From Desulfospira sp963664655 (lineage in GTDB: Bacteria; Desulfobacterota; Desulfobacteria; Desulfobacterales; Desulfobacteraceae), in NCBI GenBank assembly GCA_963664655.2, contig OY761554.1, positions 5,022,001 to 5,086,000 of the forward strand: DNA of 64,000 nucleotides, in the 5' to 3' direction. Position numbers and translations under genes: made by a program. Below the pieces are notes generated by a model that was not told where the DNA came from, ran no database searches, and worked only from the letters and a program-made list of their open reading frames with translations. The stretch's first letter is position 1. The number at the start of each line of letters is the position of its first letter. Positions 36,250 through 45,043 of the stretch are shown piece after piece.

Positions 36250-37449
36250 ATGAAAACATATCATCATCTCCTTCCCCTGGCCACAGGCTATTTCGGAGTC
36301 AGTTCAGCGCTCTACAACTTTGGCGGCCTGGTGGTCATCTACGGGCCTGCCGGCGGGGCCTGGCACATCAATATCGAGGATGAGCCGCGCTGGTACCGGG
36401 GGCCGGCCACGGTGGCGGGGGCAGGCCTGCTGGAAATGGACGTGATCCTGGGCAATGATGACAAATTTATCACCCATATCGTTGAAACCGCCAGGGGATT
36501 GAACGTCCCTTTTGTGGCCCTGTCAGGCACCCCCATCTCAGAGATTATCGGTACGGACCTTAAAGGGTTTGTCCGGAGCGTGGAAAGCCGGACCGGGATC
36601 CCGGTGTTCATGGTGCCCACGGCCGGTTCCGAACCCTATCCCGATGGGGCGGCAAAGGCGCTTCTGGCCCTTTCCGACAAGATCATGAACCCGGATGCCC
36701 CGAAACAGCCCAAAGGGGTTAATATCCTCGGGGCCATTCATCTTTCCACGGGCCGGCAGGCCCATATCGAACCGGTGTTAAACGCCATCCGGGAAGATGG
36801 CTTTACGCTTGTGGGAGGGCTTTCCTGCCCCATCCCCGGGCAGGATGACCCCCTTGAAGGCGTGGGCATGGCGCCGGGTGCCGAGATGAACGCCGTGGTG
36901 TCCGCCAGCGGGCTGGCCCTGGCCGAGCGGATGTATACGGATTTTGGGATTCCCTTTGTGGCGGGCATGCCGGTCGGGCTTTCCGGGCGCGATGCCTTTC
37001 TGGCCATGCTGCACGGACAGCGGCCTGAATTTCAGCAGCCAAAACAGAAAACACCCCCTTGCCGGCACGCCCTGGTCATTGGCGAGCCGGTTATGGGATA
37101 CGGGGTCCGGCACTGCCTGCGGTATGATTTCGGCCTGCCCCGGGTGGACGTGATCTCAGTAACCCCCAGCGAGCCGCTTTTCCGGGAATCCAAAGGCCGG
37201 GCCGGCATTCTGGCCGAGCAGGGCCCCGCTGATATGGATACGGACGACGAACAGCAGATCACAGAACTGATGAACGCCCCGGACGTGGACCTGATTGTAG
37301 CAGACCCCTGTTATCAGGCCCTGCTCGCCAAAGAGACGGCGTTCATCGCACTGCCCCATGTGGCCATGAGCGCCCGGATTCATTGGGACATGAAATACGA
37401 ATACGCCGTGGACCAGGGGTACGCGTACCTGGCCTCACACCTGCAATAA
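36250..37449 (+). CDS. NifK-like nitrogenase component 1 family protein lacking N-terminal cysteines
   Basis: The protein has 399 residues from the ATG at 36250, with GAGGG 6 bp upstream; an earlier frame start at 36205 overlaps the NifD-like gene. It has the same fold as its neighbour: VVIYGPAGGAWHIN (the GPxGC position is glycine, not cysteine), ALSGTPISEIIGTD (matching the NifK SxxxxxIGDD turn), GGLSCPIPGQ and the C-terminal IALPHVAMSARIHWD. No cysteine lies in the N-terminal 150 residues, so any cluster at the subunit interface must be held by the NifD-like partner. It is last in the operon; no terminator hairpin is visible. Confidence 0.78.
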   Translation: MKTYHHLLPLATGYFGVSSALYNFGGLVVIYGPAGGAWHINIEDEPRWYRGPATVAGAGLLEMDVILGNDDKFITHIVETARGLNVPFVALSGTPISEIIGTDLKGFVRSVESRTGIPVFMVPTAGSEPYPDGAAKALLALSDKIMNPDAPKQPKGVNILGAIHLSTGRQAHIEPVLNAIREDGFTLVGGLSCPIPGQDDPLEGVGMAPGAEMNAVVSASGLALAERMYTDFGIPFVAGMPVGLSGRDAFLAMLHGQRPEFQQPKQKTPPCRHALVIGEPVMGYGVRHCLRYDFGLPRVDVISVTPSEPLFRESKGRAGILAEQGPADMDTDDEQQITELMNAPDVDLIVADPCYQALLAKETAFIALPHVAMSARIHWDMKYEYAVDQGYAYLASHLQ

Positions 37450-37471
37450 AAATGGGGTTTCCCGTCAGACC

Positions 37472-39436
37472 CTAATTTAATGATGGCTTTTCCTGATAAT
37501 TTTGCAAGCTGGCATATAAATCATCCTGGTAAGCGATGCTTCCCCACAGGGAATATGCCAGGGCTTTTTTGACCGTTTCCCGGGACAGCGGGGCATCCCT
37601 CAAGGTTTTGGTCTGGCGGTCATAGCGGAATGTCCGGGCCGGTTTATGGGGCTGGAAGGCCACCAGTTCGTGGTTGGCGCCCATCCATGCGAATGTTTTA
37701 TCCCGTTGCATGACCGCACGCTGTTTGTCCATGGGGATATCCTTTGTCATATCATGGCCGATCATGGGCGTATAGGCACTGATGCCGGCCAGAGACAGCA
37801 GGGTTACCGGCAAATCGAGCTGGCTGGCAAGGCGGTCATCCATTCGGGGCCCAATGCCGTGGCCGGTAATAACGGCAGGAATATGAAAGTGAGTGACCGG
37901 AACCATCTGATCCCCGTAAGTCCGGGCGTCATGGTCTGCCACCACCAGAAAAATGGTACTGTGCCAGTAATTGGACTTCCTGGCCTTTTCAAAAAACTGA
38001 CCAATGGCATAGTCCGCATATTTTACCGCATTTTCACGGGTGGAATCCGGTTGATTAACCGGGCTGATCCTTCCTTTCGGATATTCAAAGGGGGAATGGT
38101 TTGAGGATGTGAACACCAGGCTGAAGAAAGGCCTATGCGCCAAAGCGAACCCGGTGAACTGCTGATGGGCTTTATTAAAAAGGTCTTCATCACTTACCCC
38201 CCAGGAACCGGCATATGCCGGATTGGAAAATGTGGGGGCATCCTGAATGCGGTTAAAGCCATTGCCCAGAAAAAAATGTTTCATGTTGTCAAAGTGACTT
38301 TCACCGCCATAGATAAACTGGGTGACATACCCTTGTTTTTTTAATACATCCGCAATAGTGAAAAAGTTGGTCTGGCTTTTGCCCAGCTTTACCGTTGACC
38401 GGGCCGGTGTTGGCGGGAATCCGGCTGTAAGCGCTTCAATACCGCGCACAGAGCGGGTTCCCGTTGCGTATAAATTGGTGAATGCCCAGCCTGAGTGAAT
38501 CAGGTTATCCATGTTTGGTGACAAATCCTTTCCCCCCAGGGATTTCACAAACTGCGCCCCATGGCTTTCCAAAAGAAGAATCACAATATTTTTTCTCTTT
38601 GTCCCCGTGGCGTTATGATAGGCAAGGGTGGGATATTGGCCCGTAACAAACGCGTCGGGACTTAATTCACTTTGAGCCCGGATGGTTTTGATCACATCAG
38701 TTTTATCCATTTTGGGATACAGGTCCACCGCACTGTCCTCGCCTTCCATCTGGGTGATGGCAAACATCACCGCGTATGACGAGTTTAAAACCAGGTCATT
38801 GACCAGCGGGTCGGTGGAAAATGAGACCGTAGAAGGATTCATGGGCCTGTGGTCCAGGCTGTTTCTTGCGCCAAGAACGCACAATGCCGTCAACATCACC
38901 CCCATGGCCGGACGATAAACCCATTTGGCGGGGGATGACAGGTTACTGGTCCACCGGCCCGTTGCTCGCCACAAGGCCCAGACGGCTACCAGGGAAACCC
39001 CAAGCCCCGCCAAAAGTTCCGGCTTATAACCGGCCCACAGCATGGATAAGACTTCCTTGGGATAGATCATGTATTCCACAAAAATACGGTTGGGCCTGAG
39101 GTCGTATTCCTGAATATAAGGCACCGCGGCCACTTCCATAACCACCAGTAGCCATCCGCCCAGAGTAAGCCACACCCTGAGCATTAATTTCCATATCCGG
39201 CTGACCTGATGAGACCCCGGTATTATGCAATGAAAAAATGCCGGAAGAACCAAAAAATAACTCAGGGTTGAGATATCGACCCGCCACCCCCCAATAAAAA
39301 GCCTTTCCCAGTCATGGAATCCATGAAAACGGCCCCATTGCCACAAGGCCAGACAAAGCCGGGAAGCCGACAGAAAAACCAAAAACAGGACGAAAAAGTT
39401 AATTATGGGGGTTAAGTAATGACGCTGTTTTTCCAT
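37472..39436 (-). CDS. LTA-synthase-like membrane sulfatase-family protein
   Basis: The 654-residue protein has five N-terminal membrane helices (about 8-200) and a large periplasmic alkaline-phosphatase/sulfatase domain. The metal and nucleophile region is KNIVILLLESHGAQF then TGTRSVRGIEALTAGFPP, where the Thr/Ser of GTRS is the expected phospho-accepting residue. VVADHDARTYG and HFHIPAVITG complete the metal site. In Gram-negative bacteria such proteins usually transfer phosphoglycerol or phosphoethanolamine to envelope glycans. It is convergent with the nitrogenase-like operon (22 bp apart) and unlikely to be functionally linked. Confidence 0.87.
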   Translation of the reverse strand: MEKQRHYLTPIINFFVLFLVFLSASRLCLALWQWGRFHGFHDWERLFIGGWRVDISTLSYFLVLPAFFHCIIPGSHQVSRIWKLMLRVWLTLGGWLLVVMEVAAVPYIQEYDLRPNRIFVEYMIYPKEVLSMLWAGYKPELLAGLGVSLVAVWALWRATGRWTSNLSSPAKWVYRPAMGVMLTALCVLGARNSLDHRPMNPSTVSFSTDPLVNDLVLNSSYAVMFAITQMEGEDSAVDLYPKMDKTDVIKTIRAQSELSPDAFVTGQYPTLAYHNATGTKRKNIVILLLESHGAQFVKSLGGKDLSPNMDNLIHSGWAFTNLYATGTRSVRGIEALTAGFPPTPARSTVKLGKSQTNFFTIADVLKKQGYVTQFIYGGESHFDNMKHFFLGNGFNRIQDAPTFSNPAYAGSWGVSDEDLFNKAHQQFTGFALAHRPFFSLVFTSSNHSPFEYPKGRISPVNQPDSTRENAVKYADYAIGQFFEKARKSNYWHSTIFLVVADHDARTYGDQMVPVTHFHIPAVITGHGIGPRMDDRLASQLDLPVTLLSLAGISAYTPMIGHDMTKDIPMDKQRAVMQRDKTFAWMGANHELVAFQPHKPARTFRYDRQTKTLRDAPLSRETVKKALAYSLWGSIAYQDDLYASLQNYQEKPSLN

Positions 39437-39555
39437 GCTGAATCATCCTTGAGATACCAAATAAGTTGGCCCCATCATACCAGGGGATATGTGAAGAATT
39501 CATGAAGACACAGACAAGTTTTTTTTTGCAGGATTTCCCCCAATTACAGGGCAAT

Positions 39556-39573
39556 GTCCGGTGCTTTCCGGAC
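39556..39573. promoter_or_regulatory. Small inverted repeat in a divergent intergenic region
   Basis: GTCCGG and CCGGAC are separated by 6 bp in the 234-bp gap between the divergent LTA-synthase-like and phosphoesterase genes. It might be an operator or a short hairpin. No promoter boxes stand out. Confidence 0.25.
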
Positions 39574-39670
39574 GTCATTTTCTAATCATCCGTCCCTTCA
39601 CGGTTCCTTCATAATGGCGGTGCTATGGTGCCAGGGATAGACCAACATAGAAAAGAGCTTGGAGACCGCC

Positions 39671-41356
39671 ATGAAGACAACCATGGACAGGAGACAATTT
39701 TTAAAATACACCGGTGCCGGCTTAGCCGGCCTGGGGCTGTCCGCCCTTAACCTGCCCTTTTTCCGTATGGGAAAAGCAAGTGCTGCCCTTGGCCGTGACG
39801 CCTGGTGTTTTGGTGTTATGGGCGATACCCAGTGGAAGACCGGCTTCTGGGAGACCGGGGGCCATATGTCCTGTGCCACAGGCATTATTGACGCCATCAA
39901 CCAACAGTTTATCGCCCATGGCTGCAAATTTGTGATTCAGGTAGGGGACCTTGTGGGAGATGAATCTTATATGGGCAAACGCTGCCTGCCCACCCGGGCT
40001 GAGCATGCCCGGGCACTTTACCGTGAAGGCATCGGCTTTTTCCCGCTAAGGGGGAACCATGAATCCAGCTCAACCGCAGCCAGTGAGTTTCCGGATATTT
40101 TCCCCCAGACCCTGGGAAAAGGCCGCAACCTTAACGGTGCGGCCCATTTCCAGGCATCGGATAATGAGCAGCTCAAAGGGCTGACCTATGCCTTTGACTA
40201 TAATAATGTGCGCTGCGTCATGCTTGACCAGTTTGTCCGGAAGGACGGCAGCAACCACAACCGGCCGGACAGTGCCGGGCATAAGTACGCCAACAATATG
40301 GTGGATCAGGTGGACTGGACAGACAAAATTTTATCTGCCACGCCAGACGGATACCATTCTTTTGTGTTTTCCCATAAAAATCTTATCGGCCAGAACCACA
40401 AAGACAACCTGTTCGGCGACAGCCTGACATCCAATGCCCATGCCAGGGATAAATTTCTGGAAAGCCTTCACAGTAATGGCACCGGCTATTATATCAGCGG
40501 CCATGATCACATGCACCACCGCTCCATAGTATCCAGCAGCGATGGGTCTGCCAGGGTGCCCCAGATTATTACCGCTTCCAACAGTTATAAATTTTATACA
40601 CCCAGAACCGGTGATGATAAAAGAGAGACCCCCCTTGGCCAGGAATTGTATACCATCGGATATTACATTGTGACCATAGAAGGCCCCAGGGTCACCGTGG
40701 ATTTTTACTCTTCCAGCCACGGCAGGAAATTTACCTGGGTCCAAAGACAAAGCCTTGATTCCATTCCGTCCTCCTTTGCCTTTTTCTTAAGGGAACGGTT
40801 TGGTTACAGCCTGAACGGCCGGCAGTTTGAAATTCCCCGGGAAGGGTCTTACATTGATGTGACGGACAGCTATCGCGGCACCACGGCCAAAATCCTTGCC
40901 GGAACAAATCAGGATACCAAAACCGATTATCTGAACCGCAATCTGACCAAAACCGTGAATACCGGCTGGGCTGATCCCCATCGTGTTGGTGATGCCGTCA
41001 GTGATATCTTCACCCTGTGGGGAATGACGGACAACTTAAGCCTTTATTCAGGCTCCGGCCTGCTGCCGGCTTCAGACAGGGTTCAGGTTACCGATGAATA
41101 TGTTCTTTCCATGTCTTGCGGCAGCCAGAAGACCAGTGCTTTTGAACTTTCCAGCGGCAAGATTGGCATTGCCGCCAGGAATAAAGACAATGAGTGGGTC
41201 AATGCTGTGAAGCTGAACCACGGCGGCACCACATCCTTTAAAAAAGGCCCTTATAAATCCGGTTATGGCCTTGGCACCTATGGCGTTGATCCCGGCACCA
41301 TGACCGTCTGGGCGGTGATCAATCACGAAGGAGACTTTGTGGCCAAACTGATTTAA
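39671..41356 (+). CDS. Tat-exported metallophosphoesterase
   Basis: The protein has 561 residues from the ATG at 39671, which has GGAG 6 bp upstream; a TTG at 39659 is less likely. It starts with a twin-arginine signal (MDRRQFLKYTGAGLAGLGLS) and is therefore exported folded to the periplasm. The calcineurin-like phosphoesterase core shows GVMGDTQW, QVGDLVGD, RGNHESS, FVFSHKN and ISGHDHMHHR, giving the Asp/His/Asn metal ligands. The C-terminal 200 residues form a beta-rich region without recognised motifs. It probably hydrolyses a phosphomonoester or diester; the substrate is unknown. Confidence 0.87.
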   Translation: MKTTMDRRQFLKYTGAGLAGLGLSALNLPFFRMGKASAALGRDAWCFGVMGDTQWKTGFWETGGHMSCATGIIDAINQQFIAHGCKFVIQVGDLVGDESYMGKRCLPTRAEHARALYREGIGFFPLRGNHESSSTAASEFPDIFPQTLGKGRNLNGAAHFQASDNEQLKGLTYAFDYNNVRCVMLDQFVRKDGSNHNRPDSAGHKYANNMVDQVDWTDKILSATPDGYHSFVFSHKNLIGQNHKDNLFGDSLTSNAHARDKFLESLHSNGTGYYISGHDHMHHRSIVSSSDGSARVPQIITASNSYKFYTPRTGDDKRETPLGQELYTIGYYIVTIEGPRVTVDFYSSSHGRKFTWVQRQSLDSIPSSFAFFLRERFGYSLNGRQFEIPREGSYIDVTDSYRGTTAKILAGTNQDTKTDYLNRNLTKTVNTGWADPHRVGDAVSDIFTLWGMTDNLSLYSGSGLLPASDRVQVTDEYVLSMSCGSQKTSAFELSSGKIGIAARNKDNEWVNAVKLNHGGTTSFKKGPYKSGYGLGTYGVDPGTMTVWAVINHEGDFVAKLI

Positions 41357-41369
41357 AGAAAATGGCCGG

Positions 41370-42086
41370 TTAAAGAGACAATTCCACCGGCACCGGGCGG
41401 TTCAGGCAGATCCGCTCAAGATCAATAAGGACATCCCGGGTGATGACTTTAACCCCGTTTTCCACGGCATTTTTAAGTTTGTCGGCATAGGCCGGATCAA
41501 TGTGGGCGGCCGGGGAAAACTGGCCGGCATCCGTGCGCTGGATCAAATAGAAAATGACCCCCGTGTGCCCTTCTTTGACCAGGCGGACCAGTTCATCAAG
41601 ATGTTTTTGCCCCCGGGTGGTCACGGCATCGGGAAACATGGCCCTTCCCTGATCCACCAGGGTGCAGTTTTTGATTTCCACAAAGCCAAGCTTTCCGGAA
41701 GGGCTTTCCAGCTTCAAATCCAGGCGGGTGTGGTCGCTTGTTTTCACCTCTGAGGTGACCTTTGTAAAGCCGGCCAACTCTTCAACCAGGCCGGCTTTAA
41801 CCGAGTCCCGGACCAGTTTGTTGGGCACCTGGGTATTGATACCGACCATGGAACCGGGCATCCGGATCAGCTCCCAGGTGTATTTGAGCTTCCGCTTTGG
41901 ATTGTCACTCTCGGAAATCCAGACCGGGGCATTGGGCAGGGCACACCCGGTCATGGCCCCGGAGTTGGGGCAGTGGGCGGTAACGGTTTGCCCGTTTTCA
42001 AGGATCACATCCGCCAGAAACCGTTTATACCGCTTAACCAGCCGGCCGGGAATCAGCGGTGGCAGTTGGTAACCATTATAAGTCAC
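41370..42086 (-). CDS. sfsA: SfsA family protein
   Basis: The 238-residue protein has the SfsA signature: RYKRFLADVILENGQTVTAH, CPNSGAMTGC, KYTWELIRMPGSMVGINTQV, HTRLDLKLES and GFVEIKNCTLV. The family has a nuclease-like fold (ExK-type core) and binds nucleic acid; the name comes from enhanced maltose use in E. coli when overexpressed. The start is a GTG. It lies 3 bp downstream of the NifU-like gene, so both are probably cotranscribed. Confidence 0.93.
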   Translation of the reverse strand: MTYNGYQLPPLIPGRLVKRYKRFLADVILENGQTVTAHCPNSGAMTGCALPNAPVWISESDNPKRKLKYTWELIRMPGSMVGINTQVPNKLVRDSVKAGLVEELAGFTKVTSEVKTSDHTRLDLKLESPSGKLGFVEIKNCTLVDQGRAMFPDAVTTRGQKHLDELVRLVKEGHTGVIFYLIQRTDAGQFSPAAHIDPAYADKLKNAVENGVKVITRDVLIDLERICLNRPVPVELSL

Positions 42087-42089
42087 AGA

Positions 42090-42530
42090 TTACTTGCCGT
42101 TTCCCTGACCGGTCATATAAAGCCTCAATGCTTCCTGAACGGTTCCGGCGGCAAGGTAGGCGCAATGTTCCTCATCTTTGGGCATTTTCCCAAGTTTGGA
42201 CAGGATCAGTTCACCCGTGATATCGGCCAGTTCTTCCACCTGTTTTCCAATGCTCAGTTCCGCGGCAAATGATCCGCACACGTTGCTGGACCCGCATCCG
42301 TCGGTCACGTATGAGGCACTTTTTACCCTTTCCCCGTCCAGTTCAAGAAAAATGTCCATGGAATCCCCGCAGTCTCCCACGGTATGGGCATGAACATCGC
42401 AGTTTTCCATGACCCCCCTGAATTTGGGATTCTGCCACCGGTCAAACCCGGCATCCCCTAAAACGGTTCTTGCCTCATCAAATATCTGATCTTGAAGATT
42501 ATCTAAAAACGCATCCAGGTTGTCCGCCAT
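42090..42530 (-). CDS. IscU/NifU-like iron-sulfur scaffold protein
   Basis: The 146-residue protein has the three scaffold cysteines in GDCGDSMDIFLEL, DGCGSSNVCGSFAAE and EHCAYLAAGTVQEAL, with an extra cysteine in the middle motif. Unlike the NifU encoded at 27584 it has no BFD-like ferredoxin domain. It probably holds nascent clusters or handles iron, with unknown clients. It is first in a two-gene unit with sfsA, after a repeat-rich upstream region. Confidence 0.88.
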   Translation of the reverse strand: MADNLDAFLDNLQDQIFDEARTVLGDAGFDRWQNPKFRGVMENCDVHAHTVGDCGDSMDIFLELDGERVKSASYVTDGCGSSNVCGSFAAELSIGKQVEELADITGELILSKLGKMPKDEEHCAYLAAGTVQEALRLYMTGQGNGK

Positions 42531-42733
42531 TTATTTGGTCCTTTCATTTTATTTTATCTTGACCATGTTAATCATGATCACCCCCTTCGTAAACCCCTGG
42601 AGCAGTCGTATTTTGAATAAGGTTAATCTTTCAAATACTCCTTATTTTCAGAATCCCCGGTTTACACAGGCGTACCGATCGCTATCGCTATCGGGATCGA
42701 AAAAAGGTGGGTTTTAAAAGAAAGATTTAAATT

Positions 42734-42831
42734 GTGGACAACGTGGACCCGGTGGACAGCGTGGACATGATTCAGCAAATCCCTTAGCGGAACACAGGGT
42801 CCGCTTTGTCCGCCATGTCCATCCGGTCCAC
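42734..42831. repeat. Long imperfect hairpin built of GTGGAC repeats
   Basis: Four GTGGAC motifs spaced 9-10 bp (42734-42767) face a complementary run of GTCC motifs ending GGTCCAC (about 42798-42831). The whole segment can fold on itself. It lies in the 760-bp gene-free stretch 42531-43292, which otherwise holds the second-family repeat at 42881, a 90-bp repeat and the porin terminator. Confidence 0.7.
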
Positions 42832-42880
42832 AAAAAAATTTTCGGTTTAAACCATTCCTCATTGGTTTGAGGAAGAACGA

Positions 42881-42948
42881 TTCAATCCCTAGGGGATTTC
42901 ATGTTTTTTAAACCACAGAGGGCACCGGGGTTTGGCTTTCGCAAAACA
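42881..42948 (+). repeat. Second-family repeat, plus-strand copy
   Basis: TTCAATCCCTAGGGGATTTC, AAACCACAGAGG and GGTTTGGCTTTCGCAAAAC match the reverse complement of 26175-26240 with few differences. Confidence 0.8.
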
Positions 42949-42977
42949 CCACAGAGGGGCTTCGACTCTCCAGTTTC

Positions 42978-43094
42978 ATATAAACCGTCATACCCTAAAG
43001 GGCAGAAACCGGGACGGCTTGGGTTATCCAACCAAGCACCGTCCACAACGAAAAATGAAAGTCTTTTCAGCTTGTTAGTGAGACTTTCTTATAA
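42978..43094 (+). repeat. 90-bp repeat, variant with insert
   Basis: A single copy bounded by ATATAA and TTATAA. It carries about 20 extra bases (TACCCTAAAGGGCAGAAACC) between CCGTCA and GGACGGCTTGG; the same insert is found in the copy at 44616, so these two form a subtype. Confidence 0.85.
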
Positions 43095-43233
43095 AAAATC
43101 TACCCCCTTTACAGGCTCTTGTTTCCCGTTCCTTTCTTTCCGGTTGTCCCTTTCCCCCGATTTAAGATCCGGTGCCTTCAAATGCAGTGGGTTTAGGCTG
43201 AAGGGACGCGCAGCCCTAACAGCCTAATCCCCT

Positions 43234-43268
43234 AATAAAAAAAGCCGGTAAAAAAAATTACCGGCTTT
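43234..43268 (-). terminator. Rho-independent terminator of the porin gene
   Basis: On the minus strand, stem AAAGCCGGTAA (43268-43258 arm) pairs with TTACCGGCTTT (43251-43241 arm), followed by a TTTTTTTATT tract. It lies 25 bp past the porin stop codon. Confidence 0.85.
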
Positions 43269-43292
43269 AATTCAACTTTTCAGACAGACGTT

Positions 43293-44426
43293 TTAGAATT
43301 CAAATGTCAGCTGTAAGGTGTAGGTATCAATTTCTTCTGCATCATCATAATCTTCTGCGTTTCTGTATTCAGCGGCAACGGACAGGTTATCGGTGAGGCC
43401 AACCCCTACGGAAAACAGATATACTTCTTCAGGCAGGAGTCCTTCGGCATCATCGCTGGCCTGGTATCCAATGGCCAGGGTGGTTTCAAACCCGGACAGG
43501 TCAAAGGTGTATCCGGCTTCAAGGGCATAGGCAGATGCTTCATCCCAAGTCGCATTAGGATAGTTACTGAACTCAACTTCATCCGTCAGGGCCACATATT
43601 CACCAATAACGCAGATAGGGCCAAAAGTTACCATAGCATGAATAGCCCATCCCGGAACCTGGTCATCCAATTCCGCCGCAGCTAAGCCCCGATCCGCCAA
43701 ATCATCGTTAGCGTCGTCGAATGCACCCTTAAGACCGCCGGATTCCAGGACATTGTTGATCCAGTCCAGTCCGATATCAAATGAAAAATCATCGGTTTCC
43801 ATGGTATATCCAACAGAGACGCCATAAACATCAATGGATTCGTCATCATCATCTTCTGCTTCACCGTTGAAAAGATAGGCAGCGGCCCTAAAACCGTTAA
43901 CCTCGATGCCGACCTGAATGGCTTCATCCCTGACTTCCCCAAGATCCTGGGTGATGGGGTCAGAAATCATCATGGTTTCATAAGCGCCAAAGGGAACATA
44001 AATTCTACCGGCCATCAGGTAATAAGGGATTGAATCGGTGGCACCCAGGGTAATATGGGCTTCATCAAGGGTGATCTTGTCGTCATCATCTTCCCAGCTG
44101 AGCAGCATATAGCCGGTTACCCAGTCCTGGGGTTTGGCTTCAATGCCCAGTTCCCCGGTGGCCAGGCTGATATCATCATTATCTTCATCATTATCAACGT
44201 CATAATTTTCTGAAGTAACGGCCACCTCAATGGTTCCGGTAAGGGTAACCCATTCTGAAATCTGGCCGATGGCGGATCCGCCGGCAGAACCGCCGGCGTT
44301 TCTCTCCAGTTTTTCGATCCGTTGTTCAAGTTCGGCATTGGAAGTGCAGAGCCCGGGAAGTGCCCCGATAAGAACCGCCGCAAGGGCAGCAACAAGAATC
44401 AGTACTGCATTTTTCTGTTTCATCAT
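43293..44426 (-). CDS. Outer-membrane porin, LbtU-like family
   Basis: The 377-residue protein has a signal peptide ending near GLCTS, a short coiled coil (NAELEQRIEKLERN), a Gly-rich linker and then an alternating beta-strand barrel ending in aromatic LTFEF, the usual outer-membrane assembly signal. The segment GRIYVPFGAYETMMISDP, and the acidic DDEDD loops, resemble LbtU-type siderophore porins, which import iron-siderophore. That specificity is an inference. AAAGGAG precedes the ATG pair, and a strong terminator follows the gene. Confidence 0.78.
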   Translation of the reverse strand: MMKQKNAVLILVAALAAVLIGALPGLCTSNAELEQRIEKLERNAGGSAGGSAIGQISEWVTLTGTIEVAVTSENYDVDNDEDNDDISLATGELGIEAKPQDWVTGYMLLSWEDDDDKITLDEAHITLGATDSIPYYLMAGRIYVPFGAYETMMISDPITQDLGEVRDEAIQVGIEVNGFRAAAYLFNGEAEDDDDESIDVYGVSVGYTMETDDFSFDIGLDWINNVLESGGLKGAFDDANDDLADRGLAAAELDDQVPGWAIHAMVTFGPICVIGEYVALTDEVEFSNYPNATWDEASAYALEAGYTFDLSGFETTLAIGYQASDDAEGLLPEEVYLFSVGVGLTDNLSVAAEYRNAEDYDDAEEIDTYTLQLTFEF

Positions 44427-44615
44427 TTTCTCCTTTTAAGAAAATATGGATTTAAAAAAATAAATATAAAATTAATCTCAAGCCGCTCAAATCACAACAA
44501 CCTGGCGCACTTGAAATCAAACAAACAGCCGGAATTTTCTAAAAATCAGGCTGGTTATTCGCTAAATTTCCTTCCCCGTATCAACACTGCGGTCTCAACT
44601 CCAGCCATAATTTCG

Positions 44616-44729
44616 ATTAACCGTCATACCCTAAAGGGCAGAAACCGGACGGCTTGGATTATCCAACCAAGCACTGACCACAACGAAAAATGAAAGTCTT
44701 TTCGGCTTGTTAGTGAGACTTTCATATAA
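44616..44729 (+). repeat. 90-bp repeat, variant with insert
   Basis: A single copy from GATTAACCGTC to ATATAA, with the same internal insert as the copy at 42978. It lies between the porin gene start and the small Cys-rich gene. The rest of the 325-bp gap (44427-44615) is AT-rich and probably holds the porin promoter. Confidence 0.85.
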
Positions 44730-44751
44730 AAAATATACGGTCTGATCGGTT

Positions 44752-44964
44752 TCATGGCCGTTTCTTTTTCCTATCCCAGGGTGCCTGGTCAATGGGAAAA
44801 GGGGTGGTCTGGTTTCCGGACGAAGTACACGGCCCCTGGCACCCCCCACACCCGCTGCAGCCGGGTTTTTCAGGGTCGGTCATGGACCTGATATGCCGGT
44901 ACAAATACCAGACAGCGGCGGCCACAGCCAGCACGGGAATACCGATATCAACCAGCATTTCCAT
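44752..44964 (-). CDS. FeoB-associated-type Cys-rich membrane protein
   Basis: The 70-residue protein has one N-terminal membrane helix (IGIPVLAVAAAVWYLY) and a cysteine cluster CSGCGGCQGPC, as in the small proteins that usually follow feoB and assist ferrous-iron uptake. No feoB is in the window, so it may be an orphan. GGGAGG is placed 6 bp before the ATG. An ABC-transporter remnant lies upstream. Confidence 0.7.
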   Translation of the reverse strand: MEMLVDIGIPVLAVAAAVWYLYRHIRSMTDPEKPGCSGCGGCQGPCTSSGNQTTPFPIDQAPWDRKKKRP

Positions 44965-45043
44965 GGTTAACCTCCCAAGACCGCCGGAGCCGCCGGGGCA
45001 ATGGCATATGGCTCAGTTGCCGCCGCCAATACAAGTTTTTGTT

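Noticed and set aside
34158..37449. Molybdenum nitrogenase (nifHDK)
   Set aside because: The component-1-like subunits are short, one lacks all expected cluster cysteines, and no nifB/E/N genes are present.
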